This document shows positions 9,148 through 16,401 of a stretch of DNA of 58,529 bases, piece by piece. Origin of the DNA: Bacillus rhizoplanae (GTDB taxonomy: Bacteria; Bacillota; Bacilli; Bacillales; Bacillaceae_G); assembly GCF_917563915.1 (NCBI RefSeq), contig NZ_CAKJTI010000022.1, forward strand, positions 1-58,529, read 5' to 3'. Position numbers and translations under genes: made by a program. How positions within the stretch are numbered: the stretch's first letter is position 1; each line of letters starts with the position of its first letter. The notes under the pieces are model-generated. The model did no database searches. It saw only the letters and a program-made list of their open reading frames with translations, and was not told the DNA's origin.

Positions 9148-10623
9148 TTGAAACAGAGACTACAACAAGAGTGGTTTTCAAATATTCGAGCTGATGTATT
9201 AGCGGGTATTGTAGTAGCGCTTGCTCTTATTCCCGAAGTAATCGGTTTTTCTATTATTGCTGGTGTTGATCCCATGACTGGTTTGTATGCTTCGTTTTGT
9301 ACGGCTATTGTTATTGCATTTGTAGGAGGACGTCCCGGGATGGTGTCGGCAGCTGCTGGAGCGATGGCACTTGTACTAGCAGGTTTGGTAAGAGAGCATG
9401 GAGTACAATACATGCTTGCAGCTACTATTTTAACGGGAATGATCCAAATTTTACTTGGTGCACTACGAGTAGGACAACTTGTGAAATTTATTCCGCGTTC
9501 TGTTATGATTGGTTTTGTAAATTCTTTAGCAATCTTAATTTTTATGGCACAATTACCAGCTTTTTCAGGTGAGTCTTGGAAAATGTATGCGATGGTAGCG
9601 GGAGGATTAACGATTATTTATGTGTTTCCTAGAATTACAACAGCGATTCCTTCATCGCTTGTAGCAATCATTATTATTAGTGCAATTTCTATTTTTACAG
9701 GCAGCGGGGTACGAACGGTAGGAGACATGGGGAGCATTACGAATGTGTTACCGAACTTTTTCGTTCCAAATGTTCCATTTACAATGGAGACGTTTTCAAT
9801 TATTTTACCCTATTCTATTTCTTTAGCATTGGTCGGATTAGTTGAATCGTTATTAACAGCTCAAATTGTAGATGAGATGACAGATACAGATAGCAATAAG
9901 AATACAGAATGTCGTGGACAAGGTATTGCTAACATTGTAACGGGATTTTTTGGCGGGATGGCTGGTTGTGCGATGATTGGACAATCTGTTATCAATGTGA
10001 AATCTGGTGGGCGTGGACGCTTATCAACTTTGGTAGCAGGATCATTTTTAATGTTTTTAATTATTATTTTAAACAAATTGGTTGTCCAAATTCCATTAGC
10101 GGCATTAGTTTCGGCTATGATTATGGTATCGATTAGTACATTTAATTGGAGTTCGTTACGAAAGTTGCATAAACTTCCAAAAGCAGATGCAGTTGTTATG
10201 ATTGTAACGATGATAGCGATTGTGTTTACACATAACTTAGCGATTGGAGTTATTTTAGGTACAATATTAAGTGCATTGTTTTTTGCAGCAAAAATTTCAA
10301 AGGTTCGTGTCACAGAAGTGCAAGATGCCTCACTAGATAAAGTTGTTTACAGAGTTGAAGGACAATTGTTCTTTGCATCTGTTACGGATTTTGTAAACGC
10401 ATTTGATTTTAATACAGATAGAAAAGAGATTGATATTGATTTATCTAAGGCTCATATCTGGGATGATTCAGGTGTAGGAGCAATTGATAAAGTTGTTATT
10501 AAGTTTCATCAAAATGGTATTCAAACAAATGTAATTGGTATGAATGAAGCTAGCTCATCACTGATTGAACGTGTAGCGGTCTTTAATAAGCCAGGTGGAT
10601 TAGATCAAGAAATAAGTCAATAA
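9148..10623 (+). CDS. SulP-family anion transporter with STAS domain
   Basis: A 491-residue membrane protein of the SLC26/SulP family, which moves sulfate, bicarbonate or similar anions. The start is TTG with AAGAAAGAGGTG upstream. The membrane core covers about residues 10-385, with family-like motifs [10 protein letters not shown] and a [19 protein letters not shown] stretch near 270. The STAS domain begins near residue 395 ([10 protein letters not shown], then [11 protein letters not shown]). It stands alone between a regulated promoter and a terminator. Substrate is not decided by the sequence. Confidence 0.9.
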   Translation: MKQRLQQEWFSNIRADVLAGIVVALALIPEVIGFSIIAGVDPMTGLYASFCTAIVIAFVGGRPGMVSAAAGAMALVLAGLVREHGVQYMLAATILTGMIQILLGALRVGQLVKFIPRSVMIGFVNSLAILIFMAQLPAFSGESWKMYAMVAGGLTIIYVFPRITTAIPSSLVAIIIISAISIFTGSGVRTVGDMGSITNVLPNFFVPNVPFTMETFSIILPYSISLALVGLVESLLTAQIVDEMTDTDSNKNTECRGQGIANIVTGFFGGMAGCAMIGQSVINVKSGGRGRLSTLVAGSFLMFLIIILNKLVVQIPLAALVSAMIMVSISTFNWSSLRKLHKLPKADAVVMIVTMIAIVFTHNLAIGVILGTILSALFFAAKISKVRVTEVQDASLDKVVYRVEGQLFFASVTDFVNAFDFNTDRKEIDIDLSKAHIWDDSGVGAIDKVVIKFHQNGIQTNVIGMNEASSSLIERVAVFNKPGGLDQEISQ

Positions 10624-10654
10624 AAATACCCCTTCATATAGAAGGGGTATTTTT
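10622..10654 (+). terminator. intrinsic terminator of the sulP-family gene
   Basis: A 14-bp stem, AAAAATACCCCTTC with GAAGGGGTATTTTT, has a 5-base loop. Confidence 0.9.
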
Positions 10655-10735
10655 TAGTAAGAAAAGGAGGATATGAAATAAGAATGGGATTGATAATTAA
10701 ATTCATAATATGCTTAATTAATTATGGGTGAATGA

Positions 10736-10930
10736 TATGGAAATTCATGGGGATTGATGCGCTTTGCAAAAGGAGATCCCTTAATCGTAGCGCTTGATAT
10801 TGGAATAGTGTTTATCGATAGCGTTTTGTATGGGCTTCTGTTCCATCGAACAAAAAATATATATGCTTCTTAGATTTCACACTTAGCATTGGATGTTATT
10901 GGAATCATATGTTTAGTATTCTTTTTATAA
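10736..10930 (+). pseudogene. C-terminal relic of a CPBP (CAAX-like) membrane protease
   Basis: One frame reads GLMRFAKGDPLIVALDIG then DSVLYGLLFHRTKNIYAS, stop, ISHLALDVIGIICLVFFL. This resembles the C-terminal part of CPBP intramembrane proteases: a D..F.D.ILYGL helix, an RTKN-YAS loop, then W-ISH. The TAG at 10870-10872 replaces the Trp (TGG) expected before ISH. The N-terminal two thirds is missing and a TGA sits directly upstream. The call rests on remembered family patterns. Confidence 0.6.
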
Positions 10931-10931
10931 G

Positions 10932-10970
10932 GAGTCTGCCTAGAAGTGAAGCTTTTGGGCAGACTTTTTG
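10932..10970 (+). terminator. hairpin after the CPBP relic
   Basis: AGTCTGCC and GGGCAGACT arms are followed by TTTTTG, leaving the original terminator of the lost gene. Confidence 0.7.
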
Positions 10971-11143
10971 TATTTATATATAATGGGAATTTCGCTGTGT
11001 TTATTCACAAAAAAATTACAAATAAGTTTGAAAAATTCTCACAAAACCTTCACATATGTTCGATATATTAAAAATCGGAATTATAATCTTACATGTTTAT
11101 ACGAAAAGCGAAGAGCAAGTATCATTTAGGGGGAAAACAGAAT

Positions 11144-11254
11144 ATGTTTGCAAAACGACAAACGGTAAATCATTCTGCAGAAAAGTATGTAACTCAGTTG
11201 GAAGTTTCAAAGGAGCAATCTTTGTATCGAGCTGTATGGCGCTGGATTGGTTAG
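11144..11254 (+). CDS. 36-residue hypothetical protein
   Basis: ATG at 11144 follows TAGGGGG at a distance of about 10 bases. The frame encodes a soluble, charged peptide starting MFAKRQTVNHSAEK and ending YRAVWRWIG. A longer frame in another phase (11056-11295) overlaps it but has no good ribosome binding site. Not recognised. It could form a small operon with the next tiny gene. Confidence 0.4.
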   Translation: MFAKRQTVNHSAEKYVTQLEVSKEQSLYRAVWRWIG

Positions 11255-11331
11255 TAATAAAGAGAGTTCCAGCTTTGAAAAAATGGTTTGGCTAATATAG
11301 ATTAGATTATTTATAGAGTAAGGAGAATAAT

Positions 11332-11463
11332 ATGAAAAAGAAAATCTTTTCATATGCAGTAGTAAGTATTTTATTAATAATGGGTATATATTTATATATA
11401 GGTCATGATAAAATGCATGAAACAAAAGTTACCTCTATGCCGCCTTGTCATATCAACAAGTAG
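11332..11463 (+). CDS. 43-residue single-pass membrane peptide
   Basis: The ATG is preceded by AGTAAGGAGAATA, a good ribosome binding site. Residues 5-22 (IFSYAVVSILLIMGIYLY) form one membrane segment after a KKK start. The tail contains MPPCHINK with a single Cys. It could be a small secreted or membrane-anchored peptide. Not recognised. Confidence 0.5.
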   Translation: MKKKIFSYAVVSILLIMGIYLYIGHDKMHETKVTSMPPCHINK

Positions 11464-11494
11464 AGTACAGAAAATAGTGAATCATTTTAGGTAA

Positions 11495-11540
11495 AATAAG
11501 AAAGCCCACTTGCATTTGCAAGAGGGTTTTCTTATTTTTT
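11495..11540. terminator. bidirectional hairpin between small gene and fabZ
   Basis: AAATAAGAAAGCCC and GGGTTTTCTTATTT arms, with an inner CTTGCA/TGCAAG pairing, sit between the convergent genes and overlap the fabZ stop. Confidence 0.7.
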
Positions 11541-11963
11541 ATCGTAAAGAGCAAATGTAACTTCTGCCTCACAAGCGATTTCCCCATCTACTGTAGCAAT
11601 AGCATGAGCTTTTGCAATTGAACCACGAACACGCATCATCTCCACTTCTAAACGTAGCTGATCACCGGGACGAACTTGTTTTTTGAAGCGACAATTGTCA
11701 ATACCAGCAAAAAGACCGAGCTTTCCATAGTTCTCTTCTTTTATAAGCATAATAACTGCACTTACTTGGGCTAAAGCTTCTACAATCAGGACACCCGGCA
11801 TAACTGAGTAGCCAGGAAAGTGACCGTTAAAAAATCTTTCATTAGTCGTAACATTTTTGATCCCAACTGCACGCTTTCCGTCTTCTACTTCAATAATACG
11901 ATCAATTAATAAAAGGGGAAAACGATGTGGAATAATTTCTTTGATTTGTTGAGTATTGAACAT
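11532..11963 (-). CDS. fabZ: 3-hydroxyacyl-ACP dehydratase FabZ
   Basis: Removes water from 3-hydroxyacyl-ACP in fatty acid elongation. The 143-residue protein has the FabZ signature: [13 protein letters not shown] near residue 11, then [21 protein letters not shown] near 47, holding the catalytic His and Glu. AAAGGAGATCG precedes the ATG. It is divergent from fabH across a FapR-like operator and stands outside any large fab operon, so it may be a second copy of the gene; whether another fabZ exists cannot be seen here. Confidence 0.95.
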   Translation of the reverse strand: MFNTQQIKEIIPHRFPLLLIDRIIEVEDGKRAVGIKNVTTNERFFNGHFPGYSVMPGVLIVEALAQVSAVIMLIKEENYGKLGLFAGIDNCRFKKQVRPGDQLRLEVEMMRVRGSIAKAHAIATVDGEIACEAEVTFALYDKK

Positions 11964-12034
11964 GAATCGATCTCCTTTATACCGTAGCTAGATATTTTAG
12001 TCATGTTAATTTCCTAAAATTACATGTTTAAATA

Positions 12035-12064
12035 TTGACAATAATTAGTACCTAGTACTATTAT
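12035..12064 (+). promoter_or_regulatory. fabH promoter with FapR-like operator in the spacer
   Basis: TTGACA (12035-12040) and TATTAT (12059-12064) are 18 bases apart. Between them TAGTAC-CTA-GTACTA (12046-12060) is a perfect dyad fitting the FapR box (TTAGTACCTAGTACT-like). FapR represses lipid genes and is released by malonyl-CoA. The site may also control divergent fabZ. Confidence 0.8.
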
Positions 12065-12109
12065 CTAATTATAAAACTAAGTATAAAAATAGTAAAGGGG
12101 AATAAATGC

Positions 12110-13099
12110 ATGCAATCAAAAGCAAGAATTACAGCTATTGGTACCTATGTACCCGACAAAAAGTTGACCAATGATGATTTAGAAAAAATAGTAGACACAA
12201 ATGACGCATGGATTATACAAAGAACTGGAATGAAGGAAAGAAGAATTGCTGGTGATAACGAATATGCCTCTACATTAGCTTTTAAAGCCATTGAAAATTT
12301 AGTGGAACGTTATCATAAAAATCTTGTTGACGTGGATTGTATTCTAGTTTCAACAACTACACCTGACTACGCTTTTCCTAGTGTAGCCTGCCAAATACAA
12401 GAATATTTTAATATTCAACATACAGGTGCTATTGATCTCAATGCAACTTGTGCTGGTTTTACATATGGATTACATCTGGCGAATGGTTTGATTACATCTG
12501 GTCTTCATCGCAAGATTTTAGTTATAACGACAGAAACCTTATCTAAAGTTACAGATTATACTGATCGAACTACATGTATCTTATTTGGTGATGCAGCTGC
12601 GGCTGTCTTAGTAGAGAAGGATGAAGAATTGTCTAGTTTTATAGCTACCCATATTGGGACAAATGGGGAAGGGGGCATGCATGTATATCGTACGAATTTA
12701 TCTACCACCATGTTTGGAAATCCATTGAGAACACATGGAAAGATGGTTCAAAACGGAAGAGAAGTATATAAGTGGGCAGCACGGACGCTACCAATTGGGA
12801 TTAAAGAATTATTATATCAAGCAGAGTTACAACTGGATGAAGTGGATTGGTTTGTTCCACATAGTGCTAATTTACGAATGATTGAATCTATATGTGAAAG
12901 ATCAGGTTTCCCACTGGACAAAACTTTAACTAGTGTAGAATACATGGGAAATACTTCTTCTGTCTCCATTCCATTAGCATTGGACATCGGTATGAACGAA
13001 GGAAAGCTGAAAAATGGAGATACTCTTTTACTGTATGGATTTGGGGGAGGTCTTACGCATGCTGGGCATATTATTAAGTGGCATTTAGCAAAGGAATAG
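12110..13099 (+). CDS. fabH: beta-ketoacyl-ACP synthase III (FabH, FabHB-like)
   Basis: Starts fatty acid synthesis by condensing acyl-CoA with malonyl-ACP. The 329-residue protein shows the catalytic Cys114 in LNATCAGFTYG, His in WFVPHSANLRMI and Asn in MGNTSSVSIPLAL. It looks closer to the stand-alone FabHB (YhfB) form than to the FabHA of the fabHA-fabF operon, since no fabF follows. FapR-like control is likely. Confidence 0.93.
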   Translation: MQSKARITAIGTYVPDKKLTNDDLEKIVDTNDAWIIQRTGMKERRIAGDNEYASTLAFKAIENLVERYHKNLVDVDCILVSTTTPDYAFPSVACQIQEYFNIQHTGAIDLNATCAGFTYGLHLANGLITSGLHRKILVITTETLSKVTDYTDRTTCILFGDAAAAVLVEKDEELSSFIATHIGTNGEGGMHVYRTNLSTTMFGNPLRTHGKMVQNGREVYKWAARTLPIGIKELLYQAELQLDEVDWFVPHSANLRMIESICERSGFPLDKTLTSVEYMGNTSSVSIPLALDIGMNEGKLKNGDTLLLYGFGGGLTHAGHIIKWHLAKE

Positions 13100-13228
13100 G
13101 AGATGATGTATCTAGTAGTAATATAAACGTATTTTGTTGCATTAAAAGTCCTTATTATTCGTACGGGTTACTAAGAAGAGGTTTGGTTGAGGTAGACTTG
13201 AAGATTGCATGAGCTGTAAACTGTTGCA

Positions 13229-13268
13229 TAAAGGAACACCATCTGTTAGAGCGGGTGGTGTTCCTTTA
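13229..13268 (+). terminator. hairpin downstream of fabH
   Basis: AGGAACACCA and TGGTGTTCCT arms lie about 130 bases after the fabH stop; the T run is short. Confidence 0.55.
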
Positions 13269-13309
13269 TGTGTCTGCTTTATCGGGGAACGAATGAAATG
13301 AAGTACATG

Positions 13310-13418
13310 TTTATCCCGTATTAACGGGCAGTAAGACTCCCGCCTCAAGATTCAGAGAGAAGCAAAGAAGATAGGTGGGGGATGAAGAAAACCCCCACTG
13401 ACGGAAGTTTCACTTTAT
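13310..13418. repeat. bcr1-type repeat, internally deleted
   Basis: It is flanked by TTTAT at 13310-13314 and 13414-13418. It keeps both ends of the full element (CCCGTATTAACGGGCAGTAA at left, GGAAGTTTCACTTTAT at right) but lacks about 45 bases of the middle, including the ACTAACCATCAG block. It lies in the fabH-glnK gap. Confidence 0.8.
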
Positions 13419-13510
13419 TAGGATTACAAATAATCCGCTTACATATTTCAGTGGACTTATTTTTTTCTCTCCGCTCAATAAGGATATTGAAAAAATATTC
13501 TAACAATGGA

Positions 13511-13568
13511 TTGACATCTTTTCTTTTGTTGTTATAATTTATTTCAATCGATGTTAGAAAACCTTACA
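13511..13568 (+). promoter_or_regulatory. glnK promoter with GlnR/TnrA box downstream
   Basis: TTGACA (13511-13516) and TATAAT (13533-13538) are 16 bases apart. TGTTAGAAAACCTTACA (13552-13568) fits TGTNAN7TNACA, the GlnR/TnrA consensus, exactly. Its place about 14 bases after the -10 overlaps the transcript start region, which suits repression more than activation. Confidence 0.8.
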
Positions 13569-13582
13569 TGGGAGGGTGCTGG

Positions 13583-13945
13583 ATGAAGAAGATTGAAGCT
13601 ATTATAAGGCCTGAAAGGTTAACGGATACGATTAAAGAGTTGAAAAACATTGGGATTACAGGATTTACTGTATCTCAGGTTGTAGGAAGAGGGAAACAAA
13701 GGGATGCACAAGGGGTGTATCGTGGAAGAAATTATAAAGTTACTCTTCATCCGAAAATAAAACTTGAAATCGTTCTCTCAGACTATATGGTGGAAAGGAC
13801 GATAAAGGCTATTATTGCTTCTGCCCAAACGGGTGAAGATGGTGATGGTAAGATTTATGTTTATCCTATTTTGGAAGCTTATAACATACGGACAGGGAAG
13901 ATGGACTTGAGTATAGATGATTTAGCTGAGAGAGGAGGGGAATGA
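13583..13945 (+). CDS. glnK: P-II nitrogen regulatory protein
   Basis: A 120-residue P-II trimer subunit that binds ATP/ADP and 2-oxoglutarate and gates AmtB. MKKIEAIIRPERL is the classic start. The T-loop VVGRGKQRDAQGVYRGR keeps the Tyr next to RGR, and TGEDGDGKIYVYP is the family C-loop. ATG at 13583 with GGGAGGG upstream is preferred over 13568, which lies inside the operator. The stop is one base from the amtB start, so the two genes are coupled. Order glnK-amtB is the reverse of B. subtilis nrgAB. Confidence 0.95.
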   Translation: MKKIEAIIRPERLTDTIKELKNIGITGFTVSQVVGRGKQRDAQGVYRGRNYKVTLHPKIKLEIVLSDYMVERTIKAIIASAQTGEDGDGKIYVYPILEAYNIRTGKMDLSIDDLAERGGE

Positions 13946-13946
13946 A

Positions 13947-15260
13947 GTGAAGTTGATGTATTTAAATACTGTATGGGTTGTAATAGCTGCGGCAATGGTT
14001 TTGTTTATGGAAGGCGGATTTAGTTTGCTGGAAGCAGGTTTGGTTCGAACGAAAAATGCTGTGAATGTAACGATGAAGATTTTTGTGGATTTAACAGTGG
14101 GAGCCCTAGTTTTTTGGATGCTTGGTTTTGGTCTTATGTTTGGAAAAGATGCTTTCGGAATAATTGGTATTAATTTATTTGGTAGTCCTGAAAAAATATC
14201 TTTAGGAATAGAATTGCCTAGCGCTGCTTTTGTGCTATTTCAAATGGGATTTGCGATTGCGTGTGTATCTATCATTTCGGGGGCGGTAGCTGAACGGATG
14301 AATTTTAAGGCGTATATTTTGACGGTGGCTATAGTAACGTTGTTAGTTTATCCGATTTCAGGTCATTGGATTTGGAATAGTGATGGCTGGTTGGCTAAAT
14401 TAGGAATGAAAGATTTTGCTGGATCGGCTGCGATTCACGCCTTAGGTGGATTTACTGCATTAGCGATGGCAAAGCTGTTAGGTCCAAGAAAGGGAAGGTT
14501 TAATTCGGACGGCAGCGCGAATGTTTTTGCGCCTAGTAATATTCCATTGGCTTCGTCTGGAGCATTTATTTTATGGTTTGGCTGGTTCGGTTTTAATGCA
14601 GGGAGTACTCTTGATGCCTCTAGTCCAATACTTGCACCGGTAGCTATCAATACTATGTTGGCGGGAGCGAGCGGTGGTATAGTTGCTTTATTTATGACGT
14701 TGAAAAAGTACGGTAAAGCTGATCCGAGTATGACGATTAACGGTGTATTATCCGGTTTAGTGGCAATTACGGCTGGAGGAGCATTTGTTTCGCAGTGGAG
14801 TGCTGTAATTATTGGAATTATAAGTGGTTTGATTGTTATGTATGCTACGCTGCTGATTGATAATTGGAAAATCGATGATCCGGTTGGTGCAGTTGCTGTA
14901 CATGGATTCAATGGTGTGTTTGGGACAATTGCTGTTGGGTTATTTGATATGTCGGACGGTCTTCTTACAACAGGTCATTTTTCGCTTCTGGCTACACAAT
15001 TATTAGGAGCGATAGTAGTTAGTGGTTGGGGGATTTTAGGTGGTATCTTTATTGCGAAGCTATCTGAAAAAACTGTTGGCTTCCGAGTAAGTGAACGTGA
15101 AGAAGAAGAGGGGCTTGATATGTCATATCATGGTATACCGGCCTACAATGAATTGGAACGCTTTGTTGATTTACCTACGAGTTTATATGATTTTGAAGAA
15201 ACGACCGGGATTAGTGTCGCTCCAATTGATAGTAAGGAAATTGCAGGTAAAATTGTTTAG
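13947..15260 (+). CDS. amtB: ammonium transporter AmtB
   Basis: A trimeric membrane channel for ammonium of 437 residues with 11 expected membrane segments. The two pore His occur in SAAIHALGGFTALA (near residue 164) and VAVHGFNGVFGTIAVG (near 315). A cytoplasmic tail after residue 385 carries an acidic EREEEEGLD stretch. The start TTG/GTG region overlaps the glnK end closely. GlnR/TnrA should restrict the operon to nitrogen limitation. Confidence 0.95.
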   Translation: MKLMYLNTVWVVIAAAMVLFMEGGFSLLEAGLVRTKNAVNVTMKIFVDLTVGALVFWMLGFGLMFGKDAFGIIGINLFGSPEKISLGIELPSAAFVLFQMGFAIACVSIISGAVAERMNFKAYILTVAIVTLLVYPISGHWIWNSDGWLAKLGMKDFAGSAAIHALGGFTALAMAKLLGPRKGRFNSDGSANVFAPSNIPLASSGAFILWFGWFGFNAGSTLDASSPILAPVAINTMLAGASGGIVALFMTLKKYGKADPSMTINGVLSGLVAITAGGAFVSQWSAVIIGIISGLIVMYATLLIDNWKIDDPVGAVAVHGFNGVFGTIAVGLFDMSDGLLTTGHFSLLATQLLGAIVVSGWGILGGIFIAKLSEKTVGFRVSEREEEEGLDMSYHGIPAYNELERFVDLPTSLYDFEETTGISVAPIDSKEIAGKIV

Positions 15261-15296
15261 TAGCTATTCGTTATTAAAAATTTGAAAGAAGAATGT

Positions 15297-15341
15297 AAAG
15301 AGCCTTTGTGTACATACTCTTTTTGTACACAAAGGCTCTTT
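15297..15341. terminator. bidirectional terminator between amtB and gltC
   Basis: AAAGAGCCTTTGTGTAC and GTACACAAAGGCTCTTT form a perfect 17-bp stem between convergent genes. Confidence 0.92.
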
Positions 15342-15353
15342 TGCAGATCAGAC

Positions 15354-16271
15354 TTATATAAAATCTGAAAACTGATGCTTTGAAAGTAATAAGAAATAAC
15401 GTCTTACAAAATCATAAAATAGTTTTTCGGAGGGTGGAAGTTCTCGGTTTCGAGGAGAAATTAATCCGACTGTTCTCTTCACTTCCGGGTCGAGAATTTG
15501 TACTTTCACGGTATTTTTTGGGAGATTTTCGTAAAGTGTAATTTCGGGTAATAAAGTGACACCGATTCCCGCTGAAACTAAGCCTTTTATTGCATCGAGA
15601 TCTTCGCCCACAAATGGAATATTCGGACGAAATCCTGCTTGTAAACAAGCGTTTACCGCAATTTCTTGAAGGACAAATCCTTCGGGGAAAAAGATAAAGG
15701 ACTCGCCGGCTAATTGATATAGTGAAATCCGCGTTTGGGCAGCTAAAGGATGTGTTTCGGGTAATAGCGCGACGATTTTCTCCATAAATAGGATATCTCC
15801 GTGAATATCTGGGTCTCGTGTCGGAACAGGACCGATGAAAGCTAAATCTATATCTCGTTGTTTAACCGCATTTACGAGAAAGGTATTAGAACCTTGTCGT
15901 AAATGAAATCCGATATGAGGATACTCCTTTTTAAATGTTGAAATTACATTTGGGAGTGTGTGACTTGCTAGGCTGGAAGGGAACCCCACGCGGATTGTAC
16001 CTCGTTCCGGATCTAGATATTCATAAATTTGTTGTTTGGCATTGTCGATGGCTTTTAATCCGATTATCGCATGTTCAGCAAATATTTTGCCGATAGGAGT
16101 GAGTTTAACATTACGCCCTTCTCGTTCTAACAATGAAACTCCTAATTCGCTTTCTAAATTTGCGATTTGGCGGCTGACGGCAGATTGTGCAACATGTAAC
16201 GTTTCGGCTGCGTCTGATATATGTTCCTGTTTAGCAACTTCGATAAAATATTTCAATTGTCTGAGTTCCAT
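15354..16271 (-). CDS. gltC: LysR-type activator GltC
   Basis: Activates gltAB when 2-oxoglutarate is plentiful. The 305-residue protein begins MELRQLKYFIEVAK, the GltC start, so 16271 is chosen over the in-frame ATG at 16289. The winged-helix region is residues 1-60 (AAETLHVAQSAVSRQIANLE), and the effector domain follows with GEDLDAIKGLVSAGIGVTLLPE near 225. It is divergent from gltA, the standard B. subtilis arrangement. Part of this gene reappears as a relic at 32413-32545. Confidence 0.95.
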   Translation of the reverse strand: MELRQLKYFIEVAKQEHISDAAETLHVAQSAVSRQIANLESELGVSLLEREGRNVKLTPIGKIFAEHAIIGLKAIDNAKQQIYEYLDPERGTIRVGFPSSLASHTLPNVISTFKKEYPHIGFHLRQGSNTFLVNAVKQRDIDLAFIGPVPTRDPDIHGDILFMEKIVALLPETHPLAAQTRISLYQLAGESFIFFPEGFVLQEIAVNACLQAGFRPNIPFVGEDLDAIKGLVSAGIGVTLLPEITLYENLPKNTVKVQILDPEVKRTVGLISPRNRELPPSEKLFYDFVRRYFLLLSKHQFSDFI

Positions 16272-16287
16272 ATATGTATCCCCTTTC

Positions 16288-16324
16288 ATATCAAAATGAG
16301 ATGAATACTATCTAAATTATATAT
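16288..16324. promoter_or_regulatory. candidate GltC boxes
   Basis: ATATC-AAAAT-GAGAT (16288-16302) differs by one base from ATCTC-N5-GAGAT, the GltC Box I. ATCTA-AATTA-TATAT (16310-16324) is a weaker repeat 22 bases further on, one DNA face away, resembling Box II. Position next to gltC and upstream of gltA is as in B. subtilis. Confidence 0.5.
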
Positions 16325-16401
16325 TGTTTATATGAATATTGGAAATTAAAATAAAATTATAAATTTAGACTAGATAAAAATAGAGAAAAGGGGATACGGA
16401 G

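Noticed and set aside
11056-11295. 79-codon frame as a real gene
   Set aside because: It lacks a ribosome binding site and overlaps the better-supported 36-residue gene in another frame.
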